This document shows positions 14,301-27,161 of a stretch of 64,000 nt of DNA, piece after piece. Each line of letters starts with the position of its first letter. Position 1 is the stretch's first letter. The notes beneath the pieces are model-generated. The model saw nothing but the letters and a program-made list of their open reading frames with translations, searched no databases and was not told where the DNA came from. Source of the stretch: Plasmodium malariae. Lineage: Eukaryota > Apicomplexa > Aconoidasida > Haemosporida > Plasmodiidae. The translations under genes were made by a program, and so were the position numbers. The stretch spans positions 1,578,501-1,642,500 of the forward strand of contig NC_041782.1 of the NCBI RefSeq assembly GCF_900090045.1, read 5' to 3'.

Positions 14301-17300
14301 TGTTTTTGGTTGTATTAATATAGTTATTATGTTTTCTTAATTTTATTTATTTTAATTTATAAATATTTATAAAATTTTATTATGTATATTAGAATATTAC
14401 ATTATAAAATATGAAAATTTTCTCATTTCTTTTTTTTTTTTAATATAATAAATTATTGCTTTATTTATGTAGACAAATTCCAGTATAAAAAATTTAACAT
14501 TAATTCTGTATAGCATAGAAGTCTTTTTTTATTCTTGTTCAATTAAGCATTTTTTAATTAAAATATACGGTCTATTTATTTATTTATTACTTTTATGTTT
14601 TACTATGAGCTTTTATAAGAATTTACTGAAAATTCTTATACAAGAAAATTAATAATATATTGTAGTATAAATTGTTTTACCTTTGGATTGTTACTTTTGT
14701 ATATGTCAATTATCCATAATATTTAGTTGGAAATAATAAAAGCAATAATCATATGTTTTTTTAATTGTGAACACATTAGTTTTTATATTTGATTGATTGT
14801 ATGCAGATAAACAAAAAATATATGCTTGTTTATCTTTTTGTGTTACAATGTTGATTCACTGGTGTTCGCTTCATTAAAAAAAAAAAAAATACTAAATTAT
14901 TATTCAAAATTTTTTTTATTAGAATTAACCAACTTAAAACATAGTTTAGTATGTTTAATTATTATAAAAGTCTGTACTAATTTTGATGCCCTAATTATTT
15001 GACTCTAATTTTATCTCTTAGATATGTTTGTCACGAAATGTTGTTATTTATGGAATGCATAACACATTAATTTCCTATACTCATTATCCTAATGGAATTA
15101 TGAACAAAAGAATAATAGTGAACTAGCGTTGAATGAGTATTTTTTTAATGTTTTATTACTTTTTGTAATATATATTTATTAGGTTGTGTGTGTATAGTAC
15201 ATGTACTCGTTTAGACATTTGACATGTGTAAAATTGGTAATACATACGATTTCTAAAATAAGAAATATGAATTAAACTTGAAAATACCTCTTCAGTTAAA
15301 AATCTTTATATCCTACACTAATACTGTTTATTATAACGAATGTCATATATCAGACGTGACGTAATTAGAGAGAAAAACATAGATAAGAGAAAAAAAAATT
15401 AATATAATAATTCATTTTTTATGGAAGCACATTTTCCATTAGGTAAAAATATAGCACAACGTTTTTACTATTTTTCCATTTTCACAGTTAACCCCCTGCT
15501 CCATTTATCTTAAAAAAATATGAAGAAACCTGCTAATTAAGCTGCAGGAAATACCATTAACATCATACTAAATATTTTTTTCCAGTTTATATATAAATAT
15601 AGAGATACTGTTTTTGAGGAATTCATAGTTGTCATATCTACCTTAGATATATATTTTTTCATTTGTAATTTAATGCGTAATATCAGATATAAATGAAAGA
15701 ATATTTACGAAAATTTTAGTTCCTTTGGCTTGGTCCTTAATGAATACAATTGTGGTTATTAATAAAGTATAAATCATTTTTATGATTATTTGTTTTGGGT
15801 TACCATGTATTAATTGTGTGGTCAATAATGCATTAGATAACATACATATTCAGAGTAAAAGTTTATTTATATGAAATAAATAATATTCTTTTACACATTT
15901 TTGATTTAAATTCAGTTTATCCTTCAAAATGGATTATAATTTATTCAACATGGAATTCTAAAGTTTAGACAAAATGCTGAGCAAAGCATTTTTTTATGCA
16001 TCTGATTTGTATTTTCTCTAACATTTAATTAGTGTAAATTTTGCGCTATTTCAAATAAAAAAAATACTAATGATAGGATATGAAACCTTGTAAAATAAAT
16101 CTAAGAATTTTTTTTTTTTTTCATATTAAAGAAAAGTCAAATTTACTTATACATTTAATTTTTCAGTAAAATATATAATTTTATTTTTGTATTTGAAAGT
16201 ACAAAAATTATCAATGTAATATCCAAAAGCACATTACTGACTATAAAGTTATTATCCAAAATGAGCATAGAGGTATGATTACATAAAGACAAACATAAAA
16301 AATATTTTATTTAGATATACTCATAATCATTATAGTACAATATAAAGAATAACATTCAAATAATAAGATATTACCTCAAGGGCACTACTACTTAAACAAG
16401 ATTAGAAGGCCTATTAAAGCTTATTTCCATAGTTAATATAAAATGTAATTTTTAAACTTATAAAAATATAGATTAACATTTTAAATCTAAAGCATTTTTG
16501 CAACTACCCCTTGATCGATTTGACCTTGAAATAAATAAATTTACTAGTATGTAATTATAAGTATTTTCCTCAAGATAAACTATCACGTTAAAAAAATGAA
16601 TAAGAAACTTTGTACAAACTAAAAAATAAAAAAAATTCAAGATTCATGCATTAAATATTCAGAAGTTAATCTTTTTTTCAGATGATCAAACAATAATTTT
16701 GATGTCTGACGTTAATTTTTTTAGATTATTTGTTTAAATGAATTATTACAATATATATCATGAACCTATGACACGTTTTATTAATTATATCTCTTCTATG
16801 TGTTGATCAGATAAAAATTATTATACGAAAAAAAAGATTAAATAATACAAAATGTATTATGTTCATTACGTTTGAAAGATACGTGTAAATTGATCAATTT
16901 TTTTTGTTGTAATAAATAAAGTGAAAAGCGCTATTACATGAAAAAACACATTTCTACTAATTTCCAAGAATATATACTTCAAAAAAAATTGAACAGATAA
17001 GGAAAAATAAAAATGTATTTTATCTTTTCACCTTATTTTGGAATCGTGTTCGTTCCATATGAATATATGGAGGAATATATACTTATATATAAAGGTATTA
17101 AATATTTTTCTTTAATTGAAGCTAGTCTGTTTTAATAACATACTTTGTTTTTGTTGGGAATTATTACAAGTATTATGGAAAATAAAATGCAATTAATTGT
17201 CATTCTTTTCTTTGGAAATTTTATTTTTTAATTATAAAACTATTTTTTGGAAAATATGAAAATACTTTAAAAGTTTATTTTCTGCAAATATAAATCATAA

Positions 17301-19275
17301 TGCTTGTCCAATACTGTTTATAAAAATGAACTAAAAAATACATATTGTGTAAGACTATATGAACCCATTATTTTATAAATGACATAAAATAAAGGAAGAA
17401 TTAAATTTTTCTTAGGGTTCCTCTAAATTGTAAAGAAAAAAAAAAAACGTATTGTAATATAGAGGAACAATTTCAATTTAAATTGATAACGTTAATTATT
17501 AAAAAAATTATGAAATGTGTGTTTTTAATTCATAGTGTTATTATTTATTTCAATGTTTTAAATTATAGTGTTCTTTCTTAATAGTTTCTTGGGCGTGCTG
17601 CACGAAAAATGGAGAAAATATAATATAGAAAATTACGTTGTTCATAAAAATTGAGTTTAAATATTTTTTTTAAAAAATATTTTTGAAATGTGCATTTTAA
17701 TGACGACTACAATAATATTTTTTAACCTTCTGATATAACATGATCATGTAAATTAATGTTCATATGAAAAAAAAAAAAAAAAATAGCATGTATAAATTAA
17801 GTAGTAAATAAAAACGTATTTTAAAACAGGAAACTTGCAAAATTCTTCTAGTTTAATCCGAATAAAAGTAGTGGTACTTTAAATATTATTTTTATATTGT
17901 ATTATATAAAATTTATTTATATGTTTTTCATTCCTTTATATTAAAAACGACAAAAAGAAAAAAAAAATATTTTTTTTAAACTTATGGTTTACGTAAATTA
18001 TTACATAGAAAATGCACATGTTTTTATGGAACCACATATATGGAGCACATTATCATGTACTGCAAAAAAATTGTTCATGTAATTGAAAATAATAATTATT
18101 TATGCCTCAGACACATAGTATCAACATTCCATTAACAAAAAAATGATTCTTTTATAAGATGAAATACATAAGAAATAAGAAAAATTAAGAAAGCTTGTTA
18201 CAAATATATGATGAAAGCAATGACGTCACTATTTAAATTAATTATATCTATCCAATTATGTTTTTTAATATGATTGGATAAATATACATTAATAATAAGG
18301 ATCTTAAAAATATTTATAAAAAGAATAGTGGCAAAAAAAATACTCTTTCGACTTCATTTTTTTATTCCTTTATATGAATATAACAGTAGAAACTACGGAA
18401 TTTAATATACATTTTTTTAAATAAATATAAAAAAGAAAAAAATTAATTTAAAATAAAAAATATATAAACACAATGTTCATAAATATAAAAATTTTACTTC
18501 TAAATATTAAAAAAATATTACGTTAAATACTTGTATGTTCTTCGAATTAAGGTATTATTACTTAAAAAATGGTGAATTTATGTAAATTTAAGTAAAATAA
18601 ACCAAAACAAAAATGCAACAGAAAACAAATTAAATTTAAAAAGTATGTTTTACATTTATTTATATATCATTAAAAATAGCAAGATAAGGTAGAACAAATC
18701 ATGTGAATTTTACTTGTGCAACGTCCTTTATTAAGATATGTAAATCTTTCATTTGGAATTTTAAGATATACAATGAAAAAAATAATACTGCTTGTATGTA
18801 TATTATTCATATATTGGAAACATTTATAACCCACAAAAAAAAAAAAAAAATACGTATGCATGTATATATATATATATGTATTTAAGTAAATATTTGAATA
18901 CATGATATTCATGATTCATTATATTATTGTCATTTAAAAGTAAATCTCCAGAAATGTAAAAAATATTCCAATTTTTATGCATTTAAAAACTACAAATTTT
19001 ACTAAAATTTTTTTATAAAATATAATTTTTTTTTTATGAGGTTTCTCATGAATTTTTTTTTTCCAGCTTGTTTTGAGGCATTTTACTTGAATGACATATG
19101 ATTGGAAAAGATGTACACATATATATTTATATGTATATGTATATACGTATAAAGAAAAAAATTGTGTAAAATATTTATTCTATCATCATTAACGTTTTAC
19201 ATAAAATATAAACAAATAAAATATTAACGAAAAAAAAAAAAAACTTACAAACTTTAAAAAAATTACGTTTTTAAA
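14301..19275. other. Right pericentromeric gene-free arm
   Basis: About 5 kb from the edge of the A+T core to the start of the RING gene. I see no ORF with coding character. The small overlapping ORFs at 18670-18912 are built on poly-A and ATAT tracts. As in the left arm, microsatellites are sparse over about 14.6-18.3 kb and the sequence looks mixed rather than simple. The last 600 bases before 19276 become ordinary A/T-rich promoter-like spacer with (TA)n and poly-A. Confidence 0.65.
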
Positions 19276-20349
19276 ATGATTCATGGTTCAGAAGAAAATA
19301 TAAAAGGAAATGCAGAAATTATATCAGTTGATGACAAATCAGTAACTAATGAAAACAATTTTGAAAAAAAAAATATAAATGACTGTGTAATTAACGAAGA
19401 AATCATAATCTCAGATGATTCCAAAAATACGGAATATTCATCCGTGCAATCGGATTATGAAAAAGAAATATTAAATGAGTTTTATGATTTAAATGAAGGA
19501 AAAAATGAAGAAGTTATAAGTATAAATTCAAATTTAATGGGTATACTTGAAGACATTTGTTCACAGTCTTCAGAAGAAGACGAAGAAAAAGAAAAAGAAA
19601 ATTTGGAAGAAAATGAAGATCAAATTTCTCATTTAGGAATAGAGACGGAACATAATTACAGTGGTGACAACATCAGTAGCAGTCACACAGATATGAGTAC
19701 TAAAGGTTATAACACAAATAATGATGCAAATAATGATGCAAATAATGATGCAAATAATGATGCAAATAATGATGCAAGTAATAATGCAAATAATGATGCA
19801 AATAATGATGCAAATAATGATGCAAATATTAATTATAACAGTAATAATTATAACAATAATAATTATAATGATGATAATAATAATAAGTGGAATAACACAA
19901 GTTTGTATATTAACAGTAGCAGTAATTGTGATAATAATAATAATAATGGCAGTGATGATATAAATGATAGTAAGGAAGATGATGTTATATATGTCATATG
20001 CAATATATGTTCAGATGTAATGGACGAATCAATTTTTGAAGATCATTTATATGCCCACACACTAGATTGCCAATCAGAGAATCAAGTAAATGATACATAT
20101 AAAAACGAAATGAATTTAAATAATGACATTTCTAATAATTCTGGATCAAGCACAAACATACAAAATATATGTGAACAGAGGCGTCCCTTCAGTGATGCAC
20201 ATCGTGCACATAATAATTCGGATGTGATGTTGTATAATAATATTAATAATAATATTAATAATAATATTAATAATAATATTAATAATAATATTAATAATAA
20301 TATTAATAATAATATTAATAATAATAACAATAACAATAATAATAATAAT

Positions 20350-20396
<47 letters not shown>

Positions 20397-22917
20397 TAAT
20401 AACAATAATAATAATAATAATAATAATAGTAATTATAATAATAATGATGATGACGATGTAGAAGAAGATAATTTTTTTAATATGATTTATAACTACAATT
20501 TAAATCTTAATAATTTTAGAAGCAATTCGTTAGTTATTAATAAAAAAGAAAATAATATGGAAATTTGTAGTTCCATGCAAAGAAATGATAATTTCCTAAA
20601 TACATTACAAAATACCACAAATTCAAAAAATACTATTGAAACAAGCGCAACAAGAAATGAGATAAGATACACTCCATTGACTAATAATGATGTTGAAAAT
20701 GTAAACAGGAATGTAATGAGAAATAGAAGGAATTTATTTAATATATCAGGGGAAAAAAGTTGTATTGATGATACGTATTTATCTATTATAAGAGAATCAA
20801 TTTCTACTATTTTATATAACGGAGATACCGCATTATCAGTAAGATGTGATACCATGAACAGTAATGTAGATAATAATGATAACAGTAATAATAATCAAAA
20901 TGAAGGAAAATATAGTAGCATTGTTAATAATATAAATACAATGATGAATTGCATACAGACTAGTGTAAATAAGGTTAGAGAGAAATCCATGAGTACTATT
21001 AATAATATAAACAGAGACATAGGCAATTATGTAAATAGAAATATGAGCAGTGTATTGAGGGATATAAATGAATTAACAAGGAAAAATACAATAAATAAAA
21101 ATATTAACTTTGTTGATAAGGTATTATTGTATAAAAAATTAAATAAAATATATAAAAATTTGCATAATATAGATAAAAAAATTAATACTGCATTAGAAAA
21201 GTGTATTCGTGATTTAGGAAGTAACAACAGTAACAGTAGTAGTAATCGTAATAACAATAGCAATAATAATAATAGCAGTAATAACAACAACAATAACAAC
21301 AATAACAACAATAATAATAACAATAATAACAATAATAATAACAGTTATAACAGTAATAATAGTAATAACAATAGTAGTAGTGCTAGTAACAGTAGAAACT
21401 ACTGTGGCATTAATAACGGCGGAAGTACTCATAACAGAAGTGATAACAGTAGTAGTTACGGCGAATATAGAAATTGGAATTATAGGGAAAACAATACATT
21501 TAGGACTAGAGAAAATAATAGTTACAATATACATATACCATCAGATAACATTAGTAGAACAACAGGTTCAATGGCATATAACGGAAACTATAATTCTAGT
21601 TTTTATAATAACAACACTATTTCACGTGAAAATTTTTCCACAGCTTCATCAGACAGATCTACCTCATATTATTCAACAAGACCTTATGAACAAAATGCTT
21701 GTAACATAACAGGGAGTGTTAATGATGTAAATTATTTATATTCTAATCTAGTTAATAGATATCCTACAATTTGTGAAAACGTTTCATTTTCTCACTTCGA
21801 CAATAGCCCTAACAATATCTGGCCATTAAGAAGAGTAACAAACAACACTGTTGGCACAATCAATAGTAGTATAAGAAATTCAATGCAGAATAGAGAAACA
21901 AATAACTTAAATATGAATATTAATAGTTTTAGCTATTCCAACATAAACAATAATGATAGTGCTAGTATTTTTTCAAGAAATCATGTGAGCAATGTCTATA
22001 ATAACGTAAATAGAAGCATTAGATACAATTTAATTAATAATACAGTAACAGTTGAAACTTTTTACCCAGACGCAGAAAATCATTCGTTATTTCTAGGAAA
22101 TAGATACAATGGAAACAGTAGAGTAGACAGGACGAATAATAATATTATTAATACCAATACTAATATGAATAATAACAATATTACTACTCTTAATATAAAT
22201 GACAATAATAACGGAGTCACTAGTATAAGTACGACTAGAATTACTAATGGGGGTAATAATAATAGAACTGCACTTACTATTAACAGAAATAATAACAGCG
22301 GTAGTAGTAGTAGTAGTAGTAATGGTAGAAGCACCATTTTAACTTCTAATGGGGAAAACCGTATTACAAGTACGCATACTATTAACAGATGTAATAATAC
22401 TACTAGAGTTATATCCAATGGAAGAATTATTTCTAATAGACGCAATAACAATGCAACAGCTAGTTATAGCTATGTAAGTAACAGTTCGAATGGTGATGAT
22501 TTTAATAACAGCAACACAGAAATAGTATCGCAGAATATTTTAGGTGCAAATTTAATATTTGAAGAAACATTAACAAGCAACAACGATATTGCTAATGGAA
22601 ATATAAATTCATACAGAAGAGTAAACAATAATAATTTTTTTATCAATGAAATAGTAGAAGAGGAAAATACAAATGAGAATTTAGGTACATCTCCAATGTT
22701 AGAGGAGAATAATGATTATTTAATTGTTCATTTTGATATAAAAAAAAATAAGAATAATAACTTGAAAATATGTTCAATTTGTTATGAAAATTATCAACAT
22801 AATGAACCGCTTATATTTTTGCCTTGTACTCATAATTTCCACAAATCGTGTATAATTGAATGGATTAATAAAAAACCTATATGTCCTATTTGTAAAATTA
22901 ACATTAAGAATTTTTAA
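19276..22917 (+). CDS. RING-H2 zinc finger protein, putative E3 ubiquitin ligase
   Basis: A single exon of 1213 codons. The C-terminus (about residues 1165-1207) is a RING-H2 domain: C-x2-C (CSIC), then PC-x-H-x2-H-x2-C, a Trp before the last pair (EWINKK), and CPIC. All eight zinc ligands are present in C3H2C3 order. RING-H2 proteins bind an E2 and transfer ubiquitin to substrates. A second possible zinc site at about 242-265 has the spacing C-x2-C-x11-H-x3-H, as in UBZ ubiquitin-binding fingers. The N-terminus is acidic. The middle is dominated by Asn runs (about 319-388 and 649-702) and an N-D-A-N repeat (about 148-184), which are common Plasmodium insertions. No signal peptide or membrane helix is visible, so it is probably cytosolic or nuclear. 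The start follows a poly-A leader and no earlier in-frame ATG is evident. Confidence 0.9.
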
Positions 22918-24341
22918 AAAAAACGAAGGGCCTCCTTAAACTTTAAAAATAATTTTATTTTAGATTTTAAATTGAACATTTTTAAAGTACATTATTCAAT
23001 CACTTTTTGTATAATCACTCGTTCATTTTACATCGCTGTTGTATCCCTCATTCCACACATAAATAAGTTCACTTTTTCCTTATATTAATTTTTTTTTTTT
23101 TATATTTCATTTTATTTTCTTTTATGATTGTGTAGTGCATTTTTACAGTGTTTTTTTACGTTTGCATTGCAAATTTTAGGTTTTAATAGCTTATAAAAAA
23201 AAAAAAAAAATTGTCATTTCATTTTTTTTTTCTATTACATATGTATTAAAATACACGTGATAAATCAATTATAACGGAAAAATTAAATTTATAAATGTAC
23301 AGAAATGATAATAATGCGTAGTAAATCAGCATTTCAAAGGTGAACAAATATGAAAAAAAATATACAAACGAAAAGTAAAAAAAATGCGGAAACAAAATTT
23401 GTAGGACCAAATAAATACTCAAATGAGAATGTTAAATGGTTGTTTATTATTAATATACACATACATAATCGCATATATATTATATGTGTATATATATATC
23501 CTGTGTAAAACAAAAACAAAAAAAAAAAAAAAAAAATTCCATGCTACACAGAATTATTTTTTCTATTATTAATATATCAAAAGAGCATAGATATATTTTA
23601 TTACACGAAAAAAATCATTAATGAAATGAGAATAACACAGTAATAATCACTAAAATTAGTATAAAAGAACAAAAGTAAAATGATACTAAATGGAACAAAA
23701 AGAAATATGAAAAATGAGACACAAAAAAGCATATTTTTATATAAATAATTGTATATGACAAAAATGAATAAGTTACACAAATAGCTGAAGGTAGCATTTA
23801 TTTGTATTAAAAGTAGTATGTATATATACATAATATATTTAATTAATTTTTTTATAACTATACCGAAACCAACAATTTTTGGAAAAATTAATAAAAAAAT
23901 TGTATATAGAACGGGGAAAACCTCCTTTTATGTATGTATGTACGCATTTTATTAAAAAAAAAAAAAAAAAAAAAGCACTCTTACTTTTCCTGTGTAATTT
24001 GCAATATATTTTCATGTAACATTTATTATTCGTTATTACTCGGAAATGCAGAAAAAAAAGCGTATTCTTATAAGTGTTTATTTAAAACATTTTGTTGCAC
24101 TTTTTATACTTTCTTTTTTCCCTTCCCTGTCTTTTCAAAAAGAGCCAATATATTTTAAAGGGGTATTGCAATGAGAAAATAAAAGAGGAAATAAGTGAAA
24201 TTTAAAAAGGGTCTCAAGATATATATTTGCTATTAAATGAAGTTAGATACACTTTGTGCTAATCCGAGTATTAGCATTACTTTTGTTAGCTCCTATTTAT
24301 TTACAACTATTTTTCACTCTGGCACATTCGCTTATGTTTAT
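22918..24341. other. Convergent intergenic spacer, no gene seen
   Basis: About 1.4 kb between two convergent 3' ends. It holds poly-A and poly-T runs, short (TA)n tracts and a few chance ORFs of 60-76 codons in I, F, Y and K codons. From 24360 on, a CTTT-rich tract is the antisense of the Lys/Arg-rich tail of the minus-strand gene. Confidence 0.55.
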
Positions 24342-25139
24342 TCACGTTTTTATTTTTTCTCCCTTTTTCTTTCTCTTTCTTTCTCTTTCTTTCTCTTTCT
24401 TTCTCTTTCTTTCTCTTTTCCTCTTCTTTTTATCCTTTTTATATTTTATAAGTGTTCTGATATGGTCATATTTCTTTGTTTTTTCTTTTTCTCTTTTGTC
24501 ATTTCTATGTTTTAATGTTTTCGCGTCATTATATTCATGTTCTTTACTTTCTGAGGAGCCTTTTTTTTGCTTGAATTTGTCAGAATGTTTATCGTGGGAA
24601 CTGCTCGTAAACGGACCCACAGTTTGACACTTTGTTTGTCTATTTGTTTGATCATTTTTTAACTCATTTGTTTCGCTCTTTTTTAAAAAAATGAAGTTTT
24701 CTTTATTTAAAAACCACTCGCTTTGACTAATTTTGATTTTATCAAAGTCTGAAATAATTTTCGCATTATTTTTTTTATCATAGATACAATTTCCTCCATT
24801 AAAATTCTCATCGTTATATATATAGTGACATTTTTTTATTAAATATTCTTCATGCATTTTATTTCTTCTATTTATTTCTTTTTCTTCTTGCATAAATAAA
24901 TTAATATGTTCATTGTATTCAGTTGTAGTTCCCTTCTTTTCATTATTATAATGTATATGTATGTTGTTTTTTAGATGACTAATTGTTTTTTCAAATGCAA
25001 GTTCATTCTTTTTTCTCTCTTTTTTTTCTTCTTCTTTTATAATTTTATTTTCATCATAATTAACTTTATACTGAACATCTTTCCTATAAACATTCCACTT
25101 TTTTTGGGGTAGGATATTCAAGCCCCCATGGCCTCCCAT
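24342..25139 (-). CDS. LENG1-like protein with CIR N-terminal domain
   Basis: 265 codons from the ATG at 25139. The first residues, MGGHGGLNILPQKKW, then NVY-x-KD and a K-V-x-x-DE motif followed by a Glu/Lys helix, match the N-terminus of the LENG1 (leukocyte receptor cluster member 1) family. That family carries a Cir_N domain (about residues 5-55). Plant members begin with almost the same MGGHGGLNILPQK motif. LENG1 relatives are nuclear and linked to spliceosomal complexes, so a role in RNA processing is inferred. The middle is polar. The last 50 residues are a dense Lys/Arg/Glu tail that could be a nuclear localisation signal or charged helix. No intron is needed. CWC25 has a similar Cir_N start, but NILP fits LENG1 better. 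Confidence 0.75.
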   Translation of the reverse strand: MGGHGGLNILPQKKWNVYRKDVQYKVNYDENKIIKEEEKKERKKNELAFEKTISHLKNNIHIHYNNEKKGTTTEYNEHINLFMQEEKEINRRNKMHEEYLIKKCHYIYNDENFNGGNCIYDKKNNAKIISDFDKIKISQSEWFLNKENFIFLKKSETNELKNDQTNRQTKCQTVGPFTSSSHDKHSDKFKQKKGSSESKEHEYNDAKTLKHRNDKREKEKTKKYDHIRTLIKYKKDKKKRKRERKRKKEKERERKRKKKGEKIKT

Positions 25140-25223
25140 TATGCTTATAAAAATGAAAAAAAAAGAAAGGCGGCTTTGCTTTTCGCTTTCTCCTTTTTAT
25201 GCATTAACAAGCTAATATATACT

Positions 25224-25254
<31 letters not shown>

Positions 25255-25523
25255 GTATATATGTATATATATATATATATATGTATATACAAAAGGATCT
25301 CTACACCTGCACTAGATTTATTTTTAGAAACATTTTACTTCATTTTGATATACTTATATTTTTAATATTGTTTATTTTCCAATTATTGTAAGTCGCACGT
25401 GAATGCAAAAAATTAAAAAGCATTGTTAATGAAATTTTAAGAAAAAAAAAAAAAAAAAAAAATACAATTAAAACTGCGTTTATTTTTAAAATGGAAAATT
25501 TACTTTATCCAGCTATCTCATTA

Positions 25524-25700
25524 TTATTTTTTTTTTTTCTGCCAAATATTTATTTTACATTGCTCCCTTTTTTCTTGTAATTTTTTTATTTTTTCCTTTA
25601 TAACAAATAAATTTTTTTTTTCATAAATTGCTACCATACTTTTGCATATGAGTAATAACAATATGAATAATAAATATATAACAAGTATAATAAAATATGT
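25524..25700 (-). CDS. Weak candidate: small single-helix membrane protein
   Basis: One minus-strand frame stays open for about 58 codons in a very A/T-rich region. It reads as a hydrophobic helix (IYLLFILLLLIC), then a Lys/Glu/Gln-rich helix ending INIWQ and poly-Lys before TAA. An in-frame ATG sits after the hydrophobic part, so a start that includes the helix would need an upstream exon. The upstream sequence is a (TA)n tract without an evident acceptor. It could equally be the 5' leader of the LENG1-like gene. Low confidence. Confidence 0.2.
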   Translation of the reverse strand, partial: TYFIILVIYLLFILLLLICKSMVAIYEKKNLFVIKEKIKKLQEKREQCKINIWQKKKK

Positions 25701-25709
25701 GCATATATA

Positions 25710-25759
<50 letters not shown>

Positions 25760-26337
25760 GTATATGAATATATATATAATGTACATAATTTAAACAATGC
25801 AGCCGCAAGCGCATCCGTTTGCTCCTTTTAAAATTAAAATGAACTTCAATTCAAGGTTTTTTGAAGAGAGGTAAAAAATATAAAGGCTGTTTATTAGTGT
25901 ATTTGTATGTATATATGTTACAATATAAAGAATGAAATCTTCACACATGTTAAGAAGGGACGCCCTTTTCCTTTATTATGTTAATAAAATTATTCGTAGT
26001 GGAAAATGAAATATTCTGTGCTATGTACGAACTCTTTTATAGCAATTTTTATTTTTTACTCCATTATTGTCCCAGTTAAAAGGTTATTAGAATATAATTA
26101 CATATATGTATATATGATGGTACTCAGGAGATATTTTAATTTTTTTCTTATTGGAAAAATGGTGAAATAACAGGAAAAGCTGCCACTCGCACAATTTCAG
26201 TATAAGCGGGCGGCCTTTTATTTTATTTTTTTTTTAAATTGTACCTATGTAGCACACATATATACATTAATTGCTGAGTAAAAATGGTGTAATTACTTTT
26301 TCAAAATTGACCATTTATATATACAGCGTAAAACGTT

Positions 26338-26388
<51 letters not shown>

Positions 26389-26799
26389 TGGTAATTTACT
26401 CATTTCGCTTACTTATGCACAAACGGGGGTATGAACTTTTCTCTATTCTGTGTTTAGACAGTTGATATATTTCTTTTCTTTTATTTATTAATGTATAGGA
26501 AAAATTATACAACGCAATTTTTTAAATTATAGTGAAATACTGATAGGTCACTGTTATGCCAAAAAAAAAAAAATAAAATAAAATAAAAAATAAAAAGAGG
26601 TATAAAAAAGGGAAAAAAAATGAAGCATATAAAAAAAAAAAAAAAAGAAAAAAGAAATGAAAAATACAGAAATAATAAAAGCAAAGTTAAATCACCTTAT
26701 AATTATGTGTAGTAATAAAATAAAAAATAAATCAAAATTTATTTACATATCAATAATATGATTAGAAAAAATTAGGTCCATACAAACGTACATACATAC

Positions 26800-26955
26800 G
26801 TAAATACACGTACGTAAATACACATACGTAAATACACATACGTAAATACACATACGTAAATATACATATGTTAATATACATATGTTAATATACATATGTT
26901 AATATACATATGTTAATATACATATGTTAATATCCATACGTAAATACATACGTGT
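26800..26955. repeat. 14-bp minisatellite (ACATACGTAAATAC type)
   Basis: Tandem 14-base units of ACATACGTAAATAC change partway to a related unit ACATATGTTAATAT and then back. About eleven copies with no spacers. Two related unit types in separate blocks suggest local duplication after divergence. Confidence 0.7.
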
Positions 26956-27161
26956 GTTCACCTAAGCATAAACTTAATAAAATGTAAGATAAAGGCAGTC
27001 TTTTTAATGAAGTACGTGCTGCATAATAATATGCTCAAAATGGGTTGCAAAGGAAGCAAGCTGTACATATGGTATATATGAATATATACATACATATATA
27101 CATACAAAAATTTATGTATGTACAAATATATGTGCACATGAAGAGTCCGAGTTTACGTGCG

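Larger units (their letters stand above)
25140..27161. other. Intergenic spacer with (TA)n tracts and a minisatellite
   Basis: About 2 kb upstream of the LENG1-like gene. It contains (TA)n tracts near 25225-25290, 25710-25755 and 26343-26380, poly-A runs, and a 14-bp minisatellite at about 26800-26955. One open stretch on the minus strand (about 25524-25700) is reported separately as a weak candidate. No other gene-like feature is seen. Confidence 0.5.

Noticed and set aside
19721..22451. Several Leu-, Met- or Ile-rich ORFs on both strands inside the RING gene
   Set aside because: They are shadow frames of the Asn-rich repeats; the plus-strand RING frame explains the region.
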